Shown: one piece after another, positions 32,619 through 41,707 of the stretch | Numbering within the stretch: position 1 is the stretch's first letter | How the letters are laid out: each line of letters begins with the position of its first letter | Assembly (NCBI RefSeq): GCF_012274275.1 | Contig: NZ_JAANZA010000001.1 | Location: 1,364,001-1,428,000 of the forward strand | Source of the DNA: Cryobacterium sp. BB307 | GTDB lineage: Bacteria > Actinomycetota > Actinomycetes > Actinomycetales > Microbacteriaceae | DNA length: 64,000 bases | Direction of reading: 5' to 3' | Translations under genes and position numbers: made by a program | The notes under the pieces: model-generated | Database searches by the model: none | What the model saw: only the letters and a program-made list of their open reading frames with translations | Told to the model about the DNA's origin: nothing

Positions 32619-33827
32619 ATGCACGACAGCCCGACCACCGATGTGAGCCAGCTGAACGCCGAGGCGCGCGGCCTGAGAGTCATTGGCCACACCGACCTGA
32701 ACGGGTCGGGCGACGCTATGCACGTCAACTTCTACGACAAGTACGCGTACGTCGGGCACATGGGAGACAGGAGCATCGGCACTTCCGTGGTCGACATCTC
32801 AGATCCCACGAACCCGAGGGTCGTCTACCAAATGGAGAAGCCCGACGGCGTCCGCACCCACAAGGTGCAGATCCTGGGCGACATCCTGCTGGTCAATCAG
32901 GAGATCTACCCCAACGCGCAGCCGGATCCGGCGCTTCCGACCGGCTTCAAGGTGTTCTCGCTCGAGGACCCGACCCGACCGAACGAGCTGGCTTATTACC
33001 ACATGCCCGGTCACGGCGTGCACCGGTTCAAGTACATCGAAGAGCCCTACGTCTACATGAGCGGAAGCGATCTGGGCTTCGACCGGCAGATCTTCATGAT
33101 CTTCGACCTCAGCGATCCCGCGAACCCGGTCGAGGTGTCCCGGTGGTGGCTGCCCGGCATGAACCACGGTGCGGGGGAGGAGTCGCGCTGGCACTCGGGC
33201 CGGGACGTCTGGCACCACCACGCGAACATCGTGGGAGACCGAGCCTACTGTTCGTGGTGGGATGGCGGGGTTGTCATCCTCGACATCTCCGACAAGAGCG
33301 CCCCGAAGCTCGTCAAGCACATCATCCTGGACGACCTCGCGAGCCCGCCTCAGGTATCTGGCTCGGTGCACTCGGTGCTGCCCATCCCGGAGCGGAATCT
33401 GCTGATCGTCACCGAGGAGGAGATCGTCGACGACCTCGCCACCCAGAAGAAGTACGTGAGGGTGTTCGACATCTCCGATGAGCAGCGTCCCCGGCAGATT
33501 TCGATCCTGCCCGAGCCGCAGGGTGACTTCCACACTCGCGGTGGGCGCTTCGGTCCGCACAACCTTCACGAGATGCGCGCTGGCACCTACCAGAGCGTCG
33601 ACGAGGTGTTCGTGACTTATTTCAGTGCGGGCGTGCGGGTCTACGACCTCAGCGATCCGTTCAGTCCGCGCGAACTGGCCTACCACGTCCCCCCATCGCC
33701 AGACGGAAAGCGTGCCATCCAGATGAACGACCTCATCGTGAACTCGGACGGCCTCATCTACGCCACCGATCGGCACGACGGCGGCATGTACATCTTCGAG
33801 CGCACCGACGACTGGGGCGTGCGCTGA
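32619..33827 (+). CDS. LVIVD-repeat beta-propeller protein
   Basis: A 402-residue protein with repeated propeller strands of the LVIVD type: VVDISDPTNPRVV, VFSLEDPTRPNEL, IFDLSDPANPVEV, ILDISDKSAPKLV, VFDISDEQRPRQI and VYDLSDPFSPREL. It is rich in His (HGVHRF, WHHHANI, PHNLHE), which may bind metal. No signal peptide is visible, so it looks cytoplasmic although many relatives are exported. ATG 32619 follows AAGGAGAAGGA. Its biochemical role is unknown; the close spacing to the cyclase gene (29 bases) implies a pathway role. Confidence 0.75.
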   Translation: MHDSPTTDVSQLNAEARGLRVIGHTDLNGSGDAMHVNFYDKYAYVGHMGDRSIGTSVVDISDPTNPRVVYQMEKPDGVRTHKVQILGDILLVNQEIYPNAQPDPALPTGFKVFSLEDPTRPNELAYYHMPGHGVHRFKYIEEPYVYMSGSDLGFDRQIFMIFDLSDPANPVEVSRWWLPGMNHGAGEESRWHSGRDVWHHHANIVGDRAYCSWWDGGVVILDISDKSAPKLVKHIILDDLASPPQVSGSVHSVLPIPERNLLIVTEEEIVDDLATQKKYVRVFDISDEQRPRQISILPEPQGDFHTRGGRFGPHNLHEMRAGTYQSVDEVFVTYFSAGVRVYDLSDPFSPRELAYHVPPSPDGKRAIQMNDLIVNSDGLIYATDRHDGGMYIFERTDDWGVR

Positions 33828-33856
33828 GGAGTCTCAGCGCTGATCAAGGAGCAAGG

Positions 33857-34636
33857 ATGCGCAGAATCGTTGACCTGTCGGTGCCTTTGAAGTCGGGAAT
33901 CGCCTCCGACCCGACGGGGATGGAACCCAAGATCAACTACATCGATCACACCCAGTCGCGAGACGCGATGTTGAGCTACTTTCCCGGTGCGACGGCAGCC
34001 GACCTGCCGGACGGCGAGGCGTGGGCCGTGGAGCAAGTCGACCTCTCCACCCACAACGGCACTCACCTCGACGCGCCTTACCACTACGCGTCGACCATGA
34101 ACGGTGGCGAGCGCGCAATGACCATCGATGAGGTCCCGCTCGAGTGGTGCTTCCAGAACGGCGTCAAGCTCGACTTTCGCGACGCAGCCGACGGCTACGT
34201 GCTGACGCCGGCTGACATCGATGCCGAACTCGCGCGCATCGGCTACGAGTTGCAGCCGCTGGACATCGTCATGGTGAACACGAGCGCCGGCGCCCGCTAC
34301 GGGGAAGACGATTACGTGTCCCGCGGCTGTGGAGTGGGCCGGGAAGCGACGCTGCACCTGCTGCGCCAAGGCGTGCGCGTCACGGGAACCGACGCGTGGA
34401 GCTGGGATGCCCCGTTCAGCTACACCGCCAAGCGCTACGCGCAAGACCGCGATGCGGGCATCATCTGGGAAGGGCACCGGGCAGGCCGCGACATCGGCTA
34501 CTGCCATATCGAGAAGCTGCACAACCTCGAAGCGGTGCCAGCGTTCGGCTTCCAGGTCTCGTGCTTCCCGGTGAAGATCCATAAGGCTTCGGCCGGCTGG
34601 ACCCGCGCGGTTGCGATCTTCGAGGATGCATCGTGA
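33857..34636 (+). CDS. cyclase-family (kynurenine formamidase-like) metal hydrolase
   Basis: A 259-residue member of the cyclase/KynB superfamily. The signature HNGTHLDAPYHY is the HxGTHxDxPxH metal motif near residue 72, and VNTSAGARY and GVRVTGTDAWSWD are the later conserved parts. Members hydrolyse amides, formamides, lactones or isatin. AAGGAG (33846-33851) precedes ATG 33857. The stop overlaps the fumarylacetoacetase GTG (GTGA). Confidence 0.87.
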   Translation: MRRIVDLSVPLKSGIASDPTGMEPKINYIDHTQSRDAMLSYFPGATAADLPDGEAWAVEQVDLSTHNGTHLDAPYHYASTMNGGERAMTIDEVPLEWCFQNGVKLDFRDAADGYVLTPADIDAELARIGYELQPLDIVMVNTSAGARYGEDDYVSRGCGVGREATLHLLRQGVRVTGTDAWSWDAPFSYTAKRYAQDRDAGIIWEGHRAGRDIGYCHIEKLHNLEAVPAFGFQVSCFPVKIHKASAGWTRAVAIFEDAS

Positions 34637-35874
34637 GCGCCGCGCAAACGGGAAGCATCGCGGATATCCACGGCACCCAGGGCTTCGGTCTGAACAACCT
34701 GCCCTACGGTTCCTTCGACGCAGGCGCCGGCTTCCGGCCCGGCGTCCGCATCGGCGACTCGGTGGTCGACCTGCGAGCCGCGCTCGCTGGACACCCCCGG
34801 GTGTCGGACGCGCTCCGCGTTGCACTCGACACGCCGTCCCTTGATGGCATCCTCGCCGCTGGCCATCTCGTATGGGCGGAGCTGCGCGAGCTCGTGACGG
34901 TCCTGCTTGGCGAGACTCCGGTCGACGACAGGCTGTCGAAGACCGTTCACGCCATCGCATCCGTGCGCATCGGCATGCCGTTCACGGTGTCCGATTACGT
35001 CGACTTCTACACCTCGGAGCAGCACGCCCTGAGGGTTGCCGAGATCTTCCAACCGGAGCGCCCCGAATTGTCACGGGCCTGGAAGCACCTGCCGATCGGC
35101 TATCACGGACGGTCGGCAACCGTTGTCGCATCCGGGACCGATGTTGTCCGTCCCAAGGGGCTGCGTCTCGACGGCTCGGCCGCAACGTTCGGGCCGACGC
35201 GGCAGCTGGACTTCGAGGCGGAGGTTGGCTTCGTCGTCGGGACAACGGATGCCGTGTCCGAGGTGTCGCTCGAGGACGCGAGCCGCCACATCTTCGGGGT
35301 CGTGCTGCTGAACGACTGGTCTGCCCGCGACATCCAGATGTTCGAGTCCGCGCCGCTCGGCCCGCACCTGGGCAAGTCGTTTGCCACCGCCATCAGCCCG
35401 TGGGTGGTGCCGATCGCGGCGCTCGAGAACGCCCGAGTCCAGCCACCGACCAGAGACACTCCACTCGCGCCGTACCTGGATGACCGCGGCATGCAGCCGT
35501 GGGGCTTCGACCTGCGGTTGGCGGTCGAACTCAACGGCGAAGTCATCTCTCGACCGCCGTTCTCCACCCAATACTGGACCGCCGTGCAGATGCTCGCGCA
35601 CATGACGGTGAACGGCGCGATTCTCCGTTCCGGTGGGCTGTTCGGCTCCGGGACCGTGTCGGGCGAACGGCGTGACCAACGAGGCTGCCTGCTGGAACTG
35701 ACCTGGAACGGGACCGATCCGCTTCCGCTCGCCGACGGCACGACCATCAGCTACTTAGCCGATGGGGACGAGGTGCGCATCACCGCCACGGCTCCCGGCG
35801 CGGGTGGCTCCACCATCTCGTTGGGGGAGGTCACAGGGTGGATCAGCCCGGCGACAGCGATGAAACCCGTCTAG
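34633..35874 (+). CDS. fahA: fumarylacetoacetase
   Basis: A 413-residue full-length fumarylacetoacetase with the two-domain layout: NLPYGSF near the N terminus, VSDYVDFYTSEQHA, WKHLPIGYHGRSATVV, RQLDFEAEVGFVVG, NDWSARDIQ and GKSFATAISPWVV. It hydrolyses fumarylacetoacetate to fumarate and acetoacetate. No homogentisate dioxygenase or maleylacetoacetate isomerase gene is nearby, so it may act on an analogue. The acetoacetate could feed ScoAB. GTG 34633 overlaps the cyclase stop. Confidence 0.9.
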   Translation: MSAAQTGSIADIHGTQGFGLNNLPYGSFDAGAGFRPGVRIGDSVVDLRAALAGHPRVSDALRVALDTPSLDGILAAGHLVWAELRELVTVLLGETPVDDRLSKTVHAIASVRIGMPFTVSDYVDFYTSEQHALRVAEIFQPERPELSRAWKHLPIGYHGRSATVVASGTDVVRPKGLRLDGSAATFGPTRQLDFEAEVGFVVGTTDAVSEVSLEDASRHIFGVVLLNDWSARDIQMFESAPLGPHLGKSFATAISPWVVPIAALENARVQPPTRDTPLAPYLDDRGMQPWGFDLRLAVELNGEVISRPPFSTQYWTAVQMLAHMTVNGAILRSGGLFGSGTVSGERRDQRGCLLELTWNGTDPLPLADGTTISYLADGDEVRITATAPGAGGSTISLGEVTGWISPATAMKPV

Positions 35875-35875
35875 C

Positions 35876-36931
35876 TCACGGCGTGAGCTCGTAGAAGCGG
35901 AAGAAGCCTGCCTCAGCAATCGGAGCGCAGTCGCTGAACCCCGCGTCGAGCGCATATCCGCGCAGCACTGACGGCCTCATGACCGTTCCGGTGGCGACCG
36001 ACGGCCGGGAGGAACGGCCATCCGGAAGGCACACCAGCAGGCTGAAGCCGTACATCAGCCGTTCGACATCGTCGGATGGGCCGGCGAAGCTCTCGCCAAC
36101 GGCCTCGTCCATGACGACACAGATCCCGTCGTCCCTCAGCATCGAGCGCATCGCACGCAGGACCCGGACGGGCCTCGGCATGTCGTGGATGCACTCGAAC
36201 GCCAGGACCACGTCGCAGTGCGCATCGACGGGGTGCTCCGCGATGTTGTCGGAACTGAAAGTCACCCGATCGGCGACTCCCTCTGCCTCCGCATTGCGCC
36301 TGGCCATCTCGATCGCCACGGCGTCGATGTCGAAGCCGTTCAGCGTCGCGTTGGGGTAGGCCCTGGCCAGGTGGATGGTCGACCAGCCCGCGCCGCAGCC
36401 GACATCGGCGGCCAGCGCATTCGGTTTCGAGAGCAACTCGTGGACTCGCCCCAGCCGGCCGAAGACGTCCGCGAGCTCGTTCTGGAAGAACGGGCGGTTC
36501 ATGTCGGCTTGCGACTCGCGCATGTCTGGGCCGTACCGGTCCCACGGCACACCGCCGCCGGACCGGTATGCCTCGAGGAGGTCAGGCAGCTGTCCGCCCG
36601 CGGCAGTCAGCATGCGAGTCATGGGCGCCAGATAGTTGCTGTCGGTCGCCTCGGTCAGCACCGGCCGGTGCGCGATGGGAAGCGTGAACACCGGATCTGC
36701 GCCGCTGAGGTCGACGTCGAGGATGCCGCTTGCGGACTGCTGCTCCAGCCACTCGCGCGCATAGCGCTCGTCGGTCTTCGTGGCAGTGGCGAGCTGGGAT
36801 GCGGTGACAGCGCGGCCGGCCAGAACCCGGTAGTAGCCGAGGCGATCGCCGATGTAAATCGAGTACATCTCGATCGATCCGAGCGCAGATGCGAAGACCC
36901 GCTCTGCGAACTGTTCTGTCGTGAGTGACAC
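35876..36931 (-). CDS. SAM-dependent methyltransferase with N-terminal winged helix
   Basis: A 351-residue class I methyltransferase. Residues 1-100 form a winged-helix-like domain (ELATATKTDERYAREWLEQQSASGIL) as in Rv2258c-type proteins, and DVGCGAGWSTIHLARAYP is the SAM glycine motif near residue 180, followed by GFDIDAVAIEMARR and VVLAFECIHDM. GTG 36931 has GGAGGAG just upstream. It is convergent with the fumarylacetoacetase gene with one base between, and marks the right end of the catabolic region. The methyl acceptor is unknown. Confidence 0.85.
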   Translation of the reverse strand: MSLTTEQFAERVFASALGSIEMYSIYIGDRLGYYRVLAGRAVTASQLATATKTDERYAREWLEQQSASGILDVDLSGADPVFTLPIAHRPVLTEATDSNYLAPMTRMLTAAGGQLPDLLEAYRSGGGVPWDRYGPDMRESQADMNRPFFQNELADVFGRLGRVHELLSKPNALAADVGCGAGWSTIHLARAYPNATLNGFDIDAVAIEMARRNAEAEGVADRVTFSSDNIAEHPVDAHCDVVLAFECIHDMPRPVRVLRAMRSMLRDDGICVVMDEAVGESFAGPSDDVERLMYGFSLLVCLPDGRSSRPSVATGTVMRPSVLRGYALDAGFSDCAPIAEAGFFRFYELTP

Positions 36932-37048
36932 TGCTCCTCCATGGCGGGTGACGGTGGCCGGGCCCGGGCACGCAGATTACTCCCCGCATCCGCGAGCCGC
37001 CTCGGACGCCGCCGGGAGAGGCACAGCGCACGGACGTAGACTTGAGGC

Positions 37049-38197
37049 GTGGCAGCAATAAATCTGGGTATGCCCCGAGTCCCCGAAGTACTGGCCCCGA
37101 GGCGCAAGACGCGGCAGATCCGGGTCGGCAAGGTTCTCGTCGGAGGCGACGCTCCGGTGAGCGTGCAGTCGATGACCACGACGCAGACCACCAACATCAA
37201 CGCGACGCTCCAGCAGATTGCGGAGCTCACCGCCACCGGCTGCGACATCGTGCGCGTCGCCGTGCCCCACCAGGAGGACGCCGATGCGCTGAAGATCATC
37301 GCCGCCAAGAGCCAGATTCCGGTCATCGCGGACATCCACTTCCAGCCGCGCTACGTCTTCGCCGCCATCGATGCCGGCGTCGGCGCGGTGCGGGTGAACC
37401 CGGGGAACATCCGCAAATTCGACGACCAGGTCGGCGCGATCGCGAAGGCCGCCCGTGACGCAGGCGTCAGCATCCGGATCGGCGTGAACGCAGGCTCGCT
37501 CGAGCCGAGCCTGCTGCAGAAGCACGGCAAGGCCACTGCGGAAGCGCTCGTCGAGAGCGCGGTGTGGGAGGCGAGCCTGTTCGAGGAGCACGACTTCCAC
37601 GACTTCAAGATCTCGGTGAAGCACAACGACCCGATCGTCATGGTCAAGGCCTACCGGATGCTTGCCGAGCAGGGCGACTGGCCGCTGCACCTCGGCGTCA
37701 CCGAGGCAGGCCCGGCGTTCCAGGGCACGATCAAGTCGGCCACCGCGTTCGGCATCCTGCTGGCTGAGGGCATCGGCGACACGATCCGGGTCTCGCTGTC
37801 GGCGCCGCCGGTGGAGGAGGTCAAGGTTGGCTTGCAGATCCTGCAGTCGCTGAACCTGCGCGAGCGCAAGCTCGAGATCGTCTCCTGCCCGAGCTGCGGC
37901 CGCGCACAGGTCGACGTCTACAGCCTCGCGGACGAGGTCACAGAGGGGCTGCAGGGCATGACGGTGCCTTTGCGTGTCGCCGTCATGGGCTGCGTCGTTA
38001 ACGGTCCTGGCGAGGCACGCGAGGCGGACCTCGGTGTCGCATCCGGAAACGGCAAGGGCCAGATCTTCGTCAAGGGCGAGGTCATCAAGACGGTGCCAGA
38101 GAGTGAGATTGTCGCGACCCTGCTCGAGGAGGCGCGCCGCATCGCATCCGAGATGCCGGATGCGCCGGTCGGCGAACCCGTCGTCACCACGAGCTAG
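37049..38197 (+). CDS. ispG: 4-hydroxy-3-methylbut-2-enyl diphosphate synthase (IspG/GcpE)
   Basis: A 382-residue MEP-pathway enzyme that converts ME-cPP to HMBPP with a 4Fe-4S cluster. The N-terminal TIM barrel has [19 protein letters not shown] and [11 protein letters not shown]; the C-terminal cluster domain has [11 protein letters not shown] and [11 protein letters not shown], giving the Cys ligands. GTG 37049 is six bases after TAGACT (37037-37042), a leaderless start. The 117-bp gap from the methyltransferase shows no other gene. Its 3' end overlaps the 2H phosphoesterase gene by four bases. Confidence 0.96.
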   Translation: MAAINLGMPRVPEVLAPRRKTRQIRVGKVLVGGDAPVSVQSMTTTQTTNINATLQQIAELTATGCDIVRVAVPHQEDADALKIIAAKSQIPVIADIHFQPRYVFAAIDAGVGAVRVNPGNIRKFDDQVGAIAKAARDAGVSIRIGVNAGSLEPSLLQKHGKATAEALVESAVWEASLFEEHDFHDFKISVKHNDPIVMVKAYRMLAEQGDWPLHLGVTEAGPAFQGTIKSATAFGILLAEGIGDTIRVSLSAPPVEEVKVGLQILQSLNLRERKLEIVSCPSCGRAQVDVYSLADEVTEGLQGMTVPLRVAVMGCVVNGPGEAREADLGVASGNGKGQIFVKGEVIKTVPESEIVATLLEEARRIASEMPDAPVGEPVVTTS

Positions 38198-38676
38198 CGG
38201 CCGCCGAGGTCGACCGTTGCGCGCGTGACGCGCGGCGGATCGCCGTGAGGTGTAGCCATGTCGACGAGGGCCAGCTGGGGGAGCGTGTAGCGCTCGCCAT
38301 CGGTCACCCGCCCGTGCCGTGTCGCCGTGATGTGCGGGCGGTAGCCACGCCCGACATGCGACAGCGTCTCGTGGTCGACGAGGCAGCGTCGCAACGTCAC
38401 CAGCAGGTTGTCGTGCAGCTTCTGGATCCGTCCGTCGTCTGTCACGAGCGAGACGAGCACGTCCTTGCGGTGGCCGAACCAGTCATCCGGCCCCACCGTG
38501 ATCCGCAGCGGCTCGCGGGCCCGGGCGACCGCGGTCATGGCCTCGCGCAGCTGCTCTGCAGTGCACCGGGTGCGGAACGGCGGCACCACGGTAACGTGCA
38601 GCGGCCAGTCGGCGGTGACGAAGCCATCGCCGACGTTCAGCGACTCAAGCGGCAGGATGATCACGAAGCGGCCCAC
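38194..38676 (-). CDS. 2H phosphoesterase/2'-5' RNA ligase-family protein
   Basis: A 160-residue protein with both hallmark HxT motifs: LHVTVVPP near residue 26 and YRPHITAT near residue 114. The superfamily includes RNA ligases and cyclic phosphodiesterases. GTG 38676 follows GGGAGG on the minus strand. It lies 12 bases downstream of the PrmC-like methyltransferase, in the same operon as the 2-oxoacid dehydrogenase genes. Cellular role unknown. Confidence 0.8.
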   Translation of the reverse strand: MGRFVIILPLESLNVGDGFVTADWPLHVTVVPPFRTRCTAEQLREAMTAVARAREPLRITVGPDDWFGHRKDVLVSLVTDDGRIQKLHDNLLVTLRRCLVDHETLSHVGRGYRPHITATRHGRVTDGERYTLPQLALVDMATPHGDPPRVTRATVDLGGR

Positions 38677-38688
38677 GCCAGCCTCCCG

Positions 38689-39456
38689 TCAGTCGGCCGA
38701 GCCGATCACGACGGTGGAGTCCAACTTGTCGTCGTGCACGGTCCTTGGCGTGAGGCCGGCGGATGCCATCAGTGCGCTCAGCGTTGCCGCTTGGGTGCGG
38801 CCCGTCTCGATCAGCAGGGCGCCGCCGGGTGCGAGCCAATCGGGTGCTGCGGCGATGATGCGGCGTGCGACGTCGAGGCCGTCACTCCCGCCGTCGAGCG
38901 CGTGCACCGGCTCGTGGTGGCGCGCTTCGGGCGGCATGAACGGCAGTTCATCCGTCGGCACGTACGGCGCGTTGGCTGCGATGACGTCGATCCTGCCGCG
39001 CAGCGACGCGGGAAGCGGCTCGAACAGGTCGCCCGCGAACACGCGCTCTGCCCGGAGGTTTCGCCTGGCGCACGCCACCGCGTTCTCGTCGATGTCGGCC
39101 GCAAAGACCTCCACCAACGGCTCCGCCGCCGCGATCACCGCGCCGAGCGCGCCACTGCCGCAGCACAGGTCCAGCACGATCGAGAAGGCATCCGCGAGTG
39201 CGAAGGATTCGCGAGCGAGCAGCTCGCTGCGGCGACGCGGCACGAACACTCCGGATGCGACGTGCACGCGCTGCCCGACGAACTGCGCCCAGCCCACCAC
39301 ATGCTCGAGCGGCTCGCCTTCGATGCGGCGGCCGACCAGCGTCTCGAACTCCTCGGCCGTGGTCGCCTCGTCGGCGAGGAGGGCCGCCTCGTCCGCGGCG
39401 AACACGCATCCGGCCGCACGCAGGCGGTCGGTGAGGAGTGCGAGTTCCCCGGTCAC
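38689..39456 (-). CDS. PrmC/HemK-related protein glutamine N5-methyltransferase
   Basis: A 255-residue methyltransferase. LVGRRIEGEPLEHVVGWAQFVGQRVHV resembles the PrmC N-terminal region, VFVPRRRSELLARE and LDLCCGSGALGAVI form the SAM site, and the catalytic NPPY motif reads NAPY, as in a PrmC-related actinobacterial subgroup. GTG 39456 overlaps the E2 stop (GTGA); an ATG at 39492 would lie inside E2 and is rejected. The target may be a release factor or another protein. Confidence 0.8.
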   Translation of the reverse strand: MTGELALLTDRLRAAGCVFAADEAALLADEATTAEEFETLVGRRIEGEPLEHVVGWAQFVGQRVHVASGVFVPRRRSELLARESFALADAFSIVLDLCCGSGALGAVIAAAEPLVEVFAADIDENAVACARRNLRAERVFAGDLFEPLPASLRGRIDVIAANAPYVPTDELPFMPPEARHHEPVHALDGGSDGLDVARRIIAAAPDWLAPGGALLIETGRTQAATLSALMASAGLTPRTVHDDKLDSTVVIGSAD

Positions 39457-40715
39457 AGGCTCGGCAGTACGTTCAGCGGGCTCTCGATGCACCGCGCGAC
39501 GAAGGTGATGAATTCACTGGGCACGTCGCCGTCACAGACCCGGTGGTCGAACACCATCGAGAGCACCATGACCTTGCGCACCGCGAGCTGGCCGTCAACG
39601 ACCCAGGGCCGGTCGATAATGCGTCCCATGCCGAGCATCGCGACCTCCGGCTGGTTGATGATCGGCGCCGAACCGTCAACGCCGAAGCCACCGTAGTTGT
39701 TGAGCGTGAACGTGCCGCCGCGCAGCTGCTCGTTCGGGAAGCCGCCGGTTGCCGCGGTGTCGACGACCGAGGCGATGGCGTCCCGCAGCTGCTGCGTGGT
39801 CATCGCGCCAGCACCATGCACGACCGGCACCATCAGACCGCGCGGCGTCTGCGCGGCGAGACCGAGGTTGATGTCGGAGTGCTGCACGATCTCGCCCGCG
39901 GCCACGTCGACGGACGAGTTCAGGATCGGGTGCTGCTTGAGACCGGCGATCACGAAGCGTGCGACCAGCGCGAGCAGGCTCCAGCGCTCGCCGGTGGTGC
40001 GCTGCAGCTGCTCCTTCGCTTCGAGCAGCGCCGTCGCGTCGACGTCGAGCCAGATGGTTGCCTCCGGCACGTCACGCCGGGACGCGCTCATCCGCTCTGC
40101 GATCAACTTGCGGATGCCGGTGAGCGGAATCCGGACGTCGCCGTCGGCGGTGGACTCGGTCGTGCCCGTGAGCTGGGCGATGTGGGCTTCGACGTCGGCG
40201 CGGATGACCAGCGAGTCGGGGCCAGACCCCTGGATGCTGGTCGCGTCGATGCCGTGCTCGCGCGCGAGCTTGCGCACCAGCGGCGAGACGACGGGGGAGC
40301 GGCGGGCGGTGGTGGTCGTGGGAGGTTCGGCTTCGGCCACCGCGGTGCCGCGGCCGCGGAACCGTCCGGCCGGCACGGCACGGTTGGAGGTCTTCCGGGC
40401 GGTTGTCCCGTAGCCGATCAGCACGGCGCCGGACCCTTCGTCGCGCAGCGCCGTGCCGGGGACGACATCGCCTCCGCTGGTCTCCTCGACAGTGAGCAGC
40501 GGCTGTCCCGCGTGCACGGTCTGCCCCGGCTCGGCGTGAAGCGTGCCGACGACACCCGCGAACGGGCTGGGCAGTTCCACGACCGCCTTGGCCGACTCGA
40601 CTTCAACGACCGGCTGGTCGATCACGACGGTGTCGCCGGGTGAAACCAGCCAGCGCACCAACTCGGCCTCGGTCAGGCCCTCACCGAGGTCGGGCAGGAT
40701 GAAATCGCGGCTCAC
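39453..40715 (-). CDS. bkdC: 2-oxoacid dehydrogenase E2 (dihydrolipoamide acyltransferase)
   Basis: A 420-residue E2. An N-terminal lipoyl domain carries the lipoylated Lys in EVESAKAVVE near residue 40. A peripheral-subunit-binding domain (SPLVRKLAREHGIDATSI) follows an Ala/Thr-rich linker, and the C-terminal catalytic domain ends with FDHRVCDGDVPSEF with the active His and Asp. GTG 40715 overlaps the E1beta stop; ATG 40727 is less likely. Branched-chain versus pyruvate specificity is not certain from sequence; the neighbouring Lrp gene favours a Bkd complex. No E3 gene is in the window. Confidence 0.88.
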   Translation of the reverse strand: MSRDFILPDLGEGLTEAELVRWLVSPGDTVVIDQPVVEVESAKAVVELPSPFAGVVGTLHAEPGQTVHAGQPLLTVEETSGGDVVPGTALRDEGSGAVLIGYGTTARKTSNRAVPAGRFRGRGTAVAEAEPPTTTTARRSPVVSPLVRKLAREHGIDATSIQGSGPDSLVIRADVEAHIAQLTGTTESTADGDVRIPLTGIRKLIAERMSASRRDVPEATIWLDVDATALLEAKEQLQRTTGERWSLLALVARFVIAGLKQHPILNSSVDVAAGEIVQHSDINLGLAAQTPRGLMVPVVHGAGAMTTQQLRDAIASVVDTAATGGFPNEQLRGGTFTLNNYGGFGVDGSAPIINQPEVAMLGMGRIIDRPWVVDGQLAVRKVMVLSMVFDHRVCDGDVPSEFITFVARCIESPLNVLPSL

Positions 40716-41707
40716 GGCAGCTCCCATTCCCAGGTTGCGAGGGCGTTCAGGATGCGCTCCGGGGTCGGCAGGTAGTACTCCTCGAGCTTGGGGCTGGGGT
40801 AGGGGATGTCGAAGCCGGTGATCCGCAGGATCGGTGCGGCCAGGTGATAGAACTCACGTTCGGTGACCCTCGCGGCGACCTCGGCGCCGAAGCCGCCGAA
40901 TTGTGCCGCCTCGTGGATCACCGCGGCGCGGGAGGTCTTGCGCACCGATGCTCCGACGGTCGCGTCGTCGAACGGGGACAGGCTGCGCAGGTCGATGACC
41001 TCGATCGACAGCTCCTCCGCCTCGGCCATCTCGGCGGTCTCCAGCGCGGTCGCCACCGTCGGCCCGTAGGCGATCAGCGTCACGTCCGTGCCCTCCCGCA
41101 CGACCTTCGCGGTGCCGATCGGCTCGGTTGTGACCGGCAGCGCGACCTCTTGCTTCGACCAGTAGCGGCTCTTCGGCTCCATGAAGATGACCGGGTCGTC
41201 GGAGCGGATCGCCTCGCGCATGAGCGAGTACGCGTCAGCCGGATTCGACGGCATCACGACCGTCAGCCCTGGGGTGTGCGTCCAGTACGCCTCCGACGAG
41301 TCGGAGTGGTGCTCGACGCCGCCGATGCCACCGGATGCTGGGATCCGGATGACCATGGGAAGCGCGACGCGTCCCTTGGTGCGGTTGTGCATCTTCGCGA
41401 CGTGGGAGACGATCTGCTCGAACGCCGGGTAGCTGAATGCGTCGAACTGCATCTCCACGACCGGGCGCATGCCGTACATCGCCATGCCGACCGCGGTGCC
41501 GACGATGCCGGACTCAGCCAGCGGTGAGTCCCAGACGCGGTTCTCGCCGAACTCGGCCTGCAGCCCGTCGGTGACCCGGAACACCCCGCCGAGCGGGCCG
41601 ACGTCCTCCCCGTAGACGACGACGGTCGGGTCCTCGGCGATCGCGTCTCGCAGCGCGGCGTTCAGCGCCGCAGCCATCGTGATCGGCTTCGCCTCTGTTG
41701 TCGTCAT
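40712..41707 (-). CDS. bkdB: 2-oxoacid dehydrogenase E1 beta subunit
   Basis: A 331-residue transketolase-type E1beta. VVYGEDVGPLGGVFRVTDGLQ near residue 30 is the TPP-binding region, and RIPASGGIGGVEHHSDSSEAYW and KSRYWSKQEV are typical of branched-chain or pyruvate E1beta. The C-terminal transketolase domain starts at GTAKVVREGTDVTLIAYG. Four-base overlaps with E1alpha and E2 on both sides point to tight coupling. Confidence 0.9.
   Translation of the reverse strand: MTTTEAKPITMAAALNAALRDAIAEDPTVVVYGEDVGPLGGVFRVTDGLQAEFGENRVWDSPLAESGIVGTAVGMAMYGMRPVVEMQFDAFSYPAFEQIVSHVAKMHNRTKGRVALPMVIRIPASGGIGGVEHHSDSSEAYWTHTPGLTVVMPSNPADAYSLMREAIRSDDPVIFMEPKSRYWSKQEVALPVTTEPIGTAKVVREGTDVTLIAYGPTVATALETAEMAEAEELSIEVIDLRSLSPFDDATVGASVRKTSRAAVIHEAAQFGGFGAEVAARVTEREFYHLAAPILRITGFDIPYPSPKLEEYYLPTPERILNALATWEWELP

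Noticed and set aside
38689-39492. Longer PrmC-like protein starting at 39492
   Set aside because: The extra residues lie within the E2 coding end; GTG 39456 gives the same GTGA overlap seen at the other junctions of this operon.
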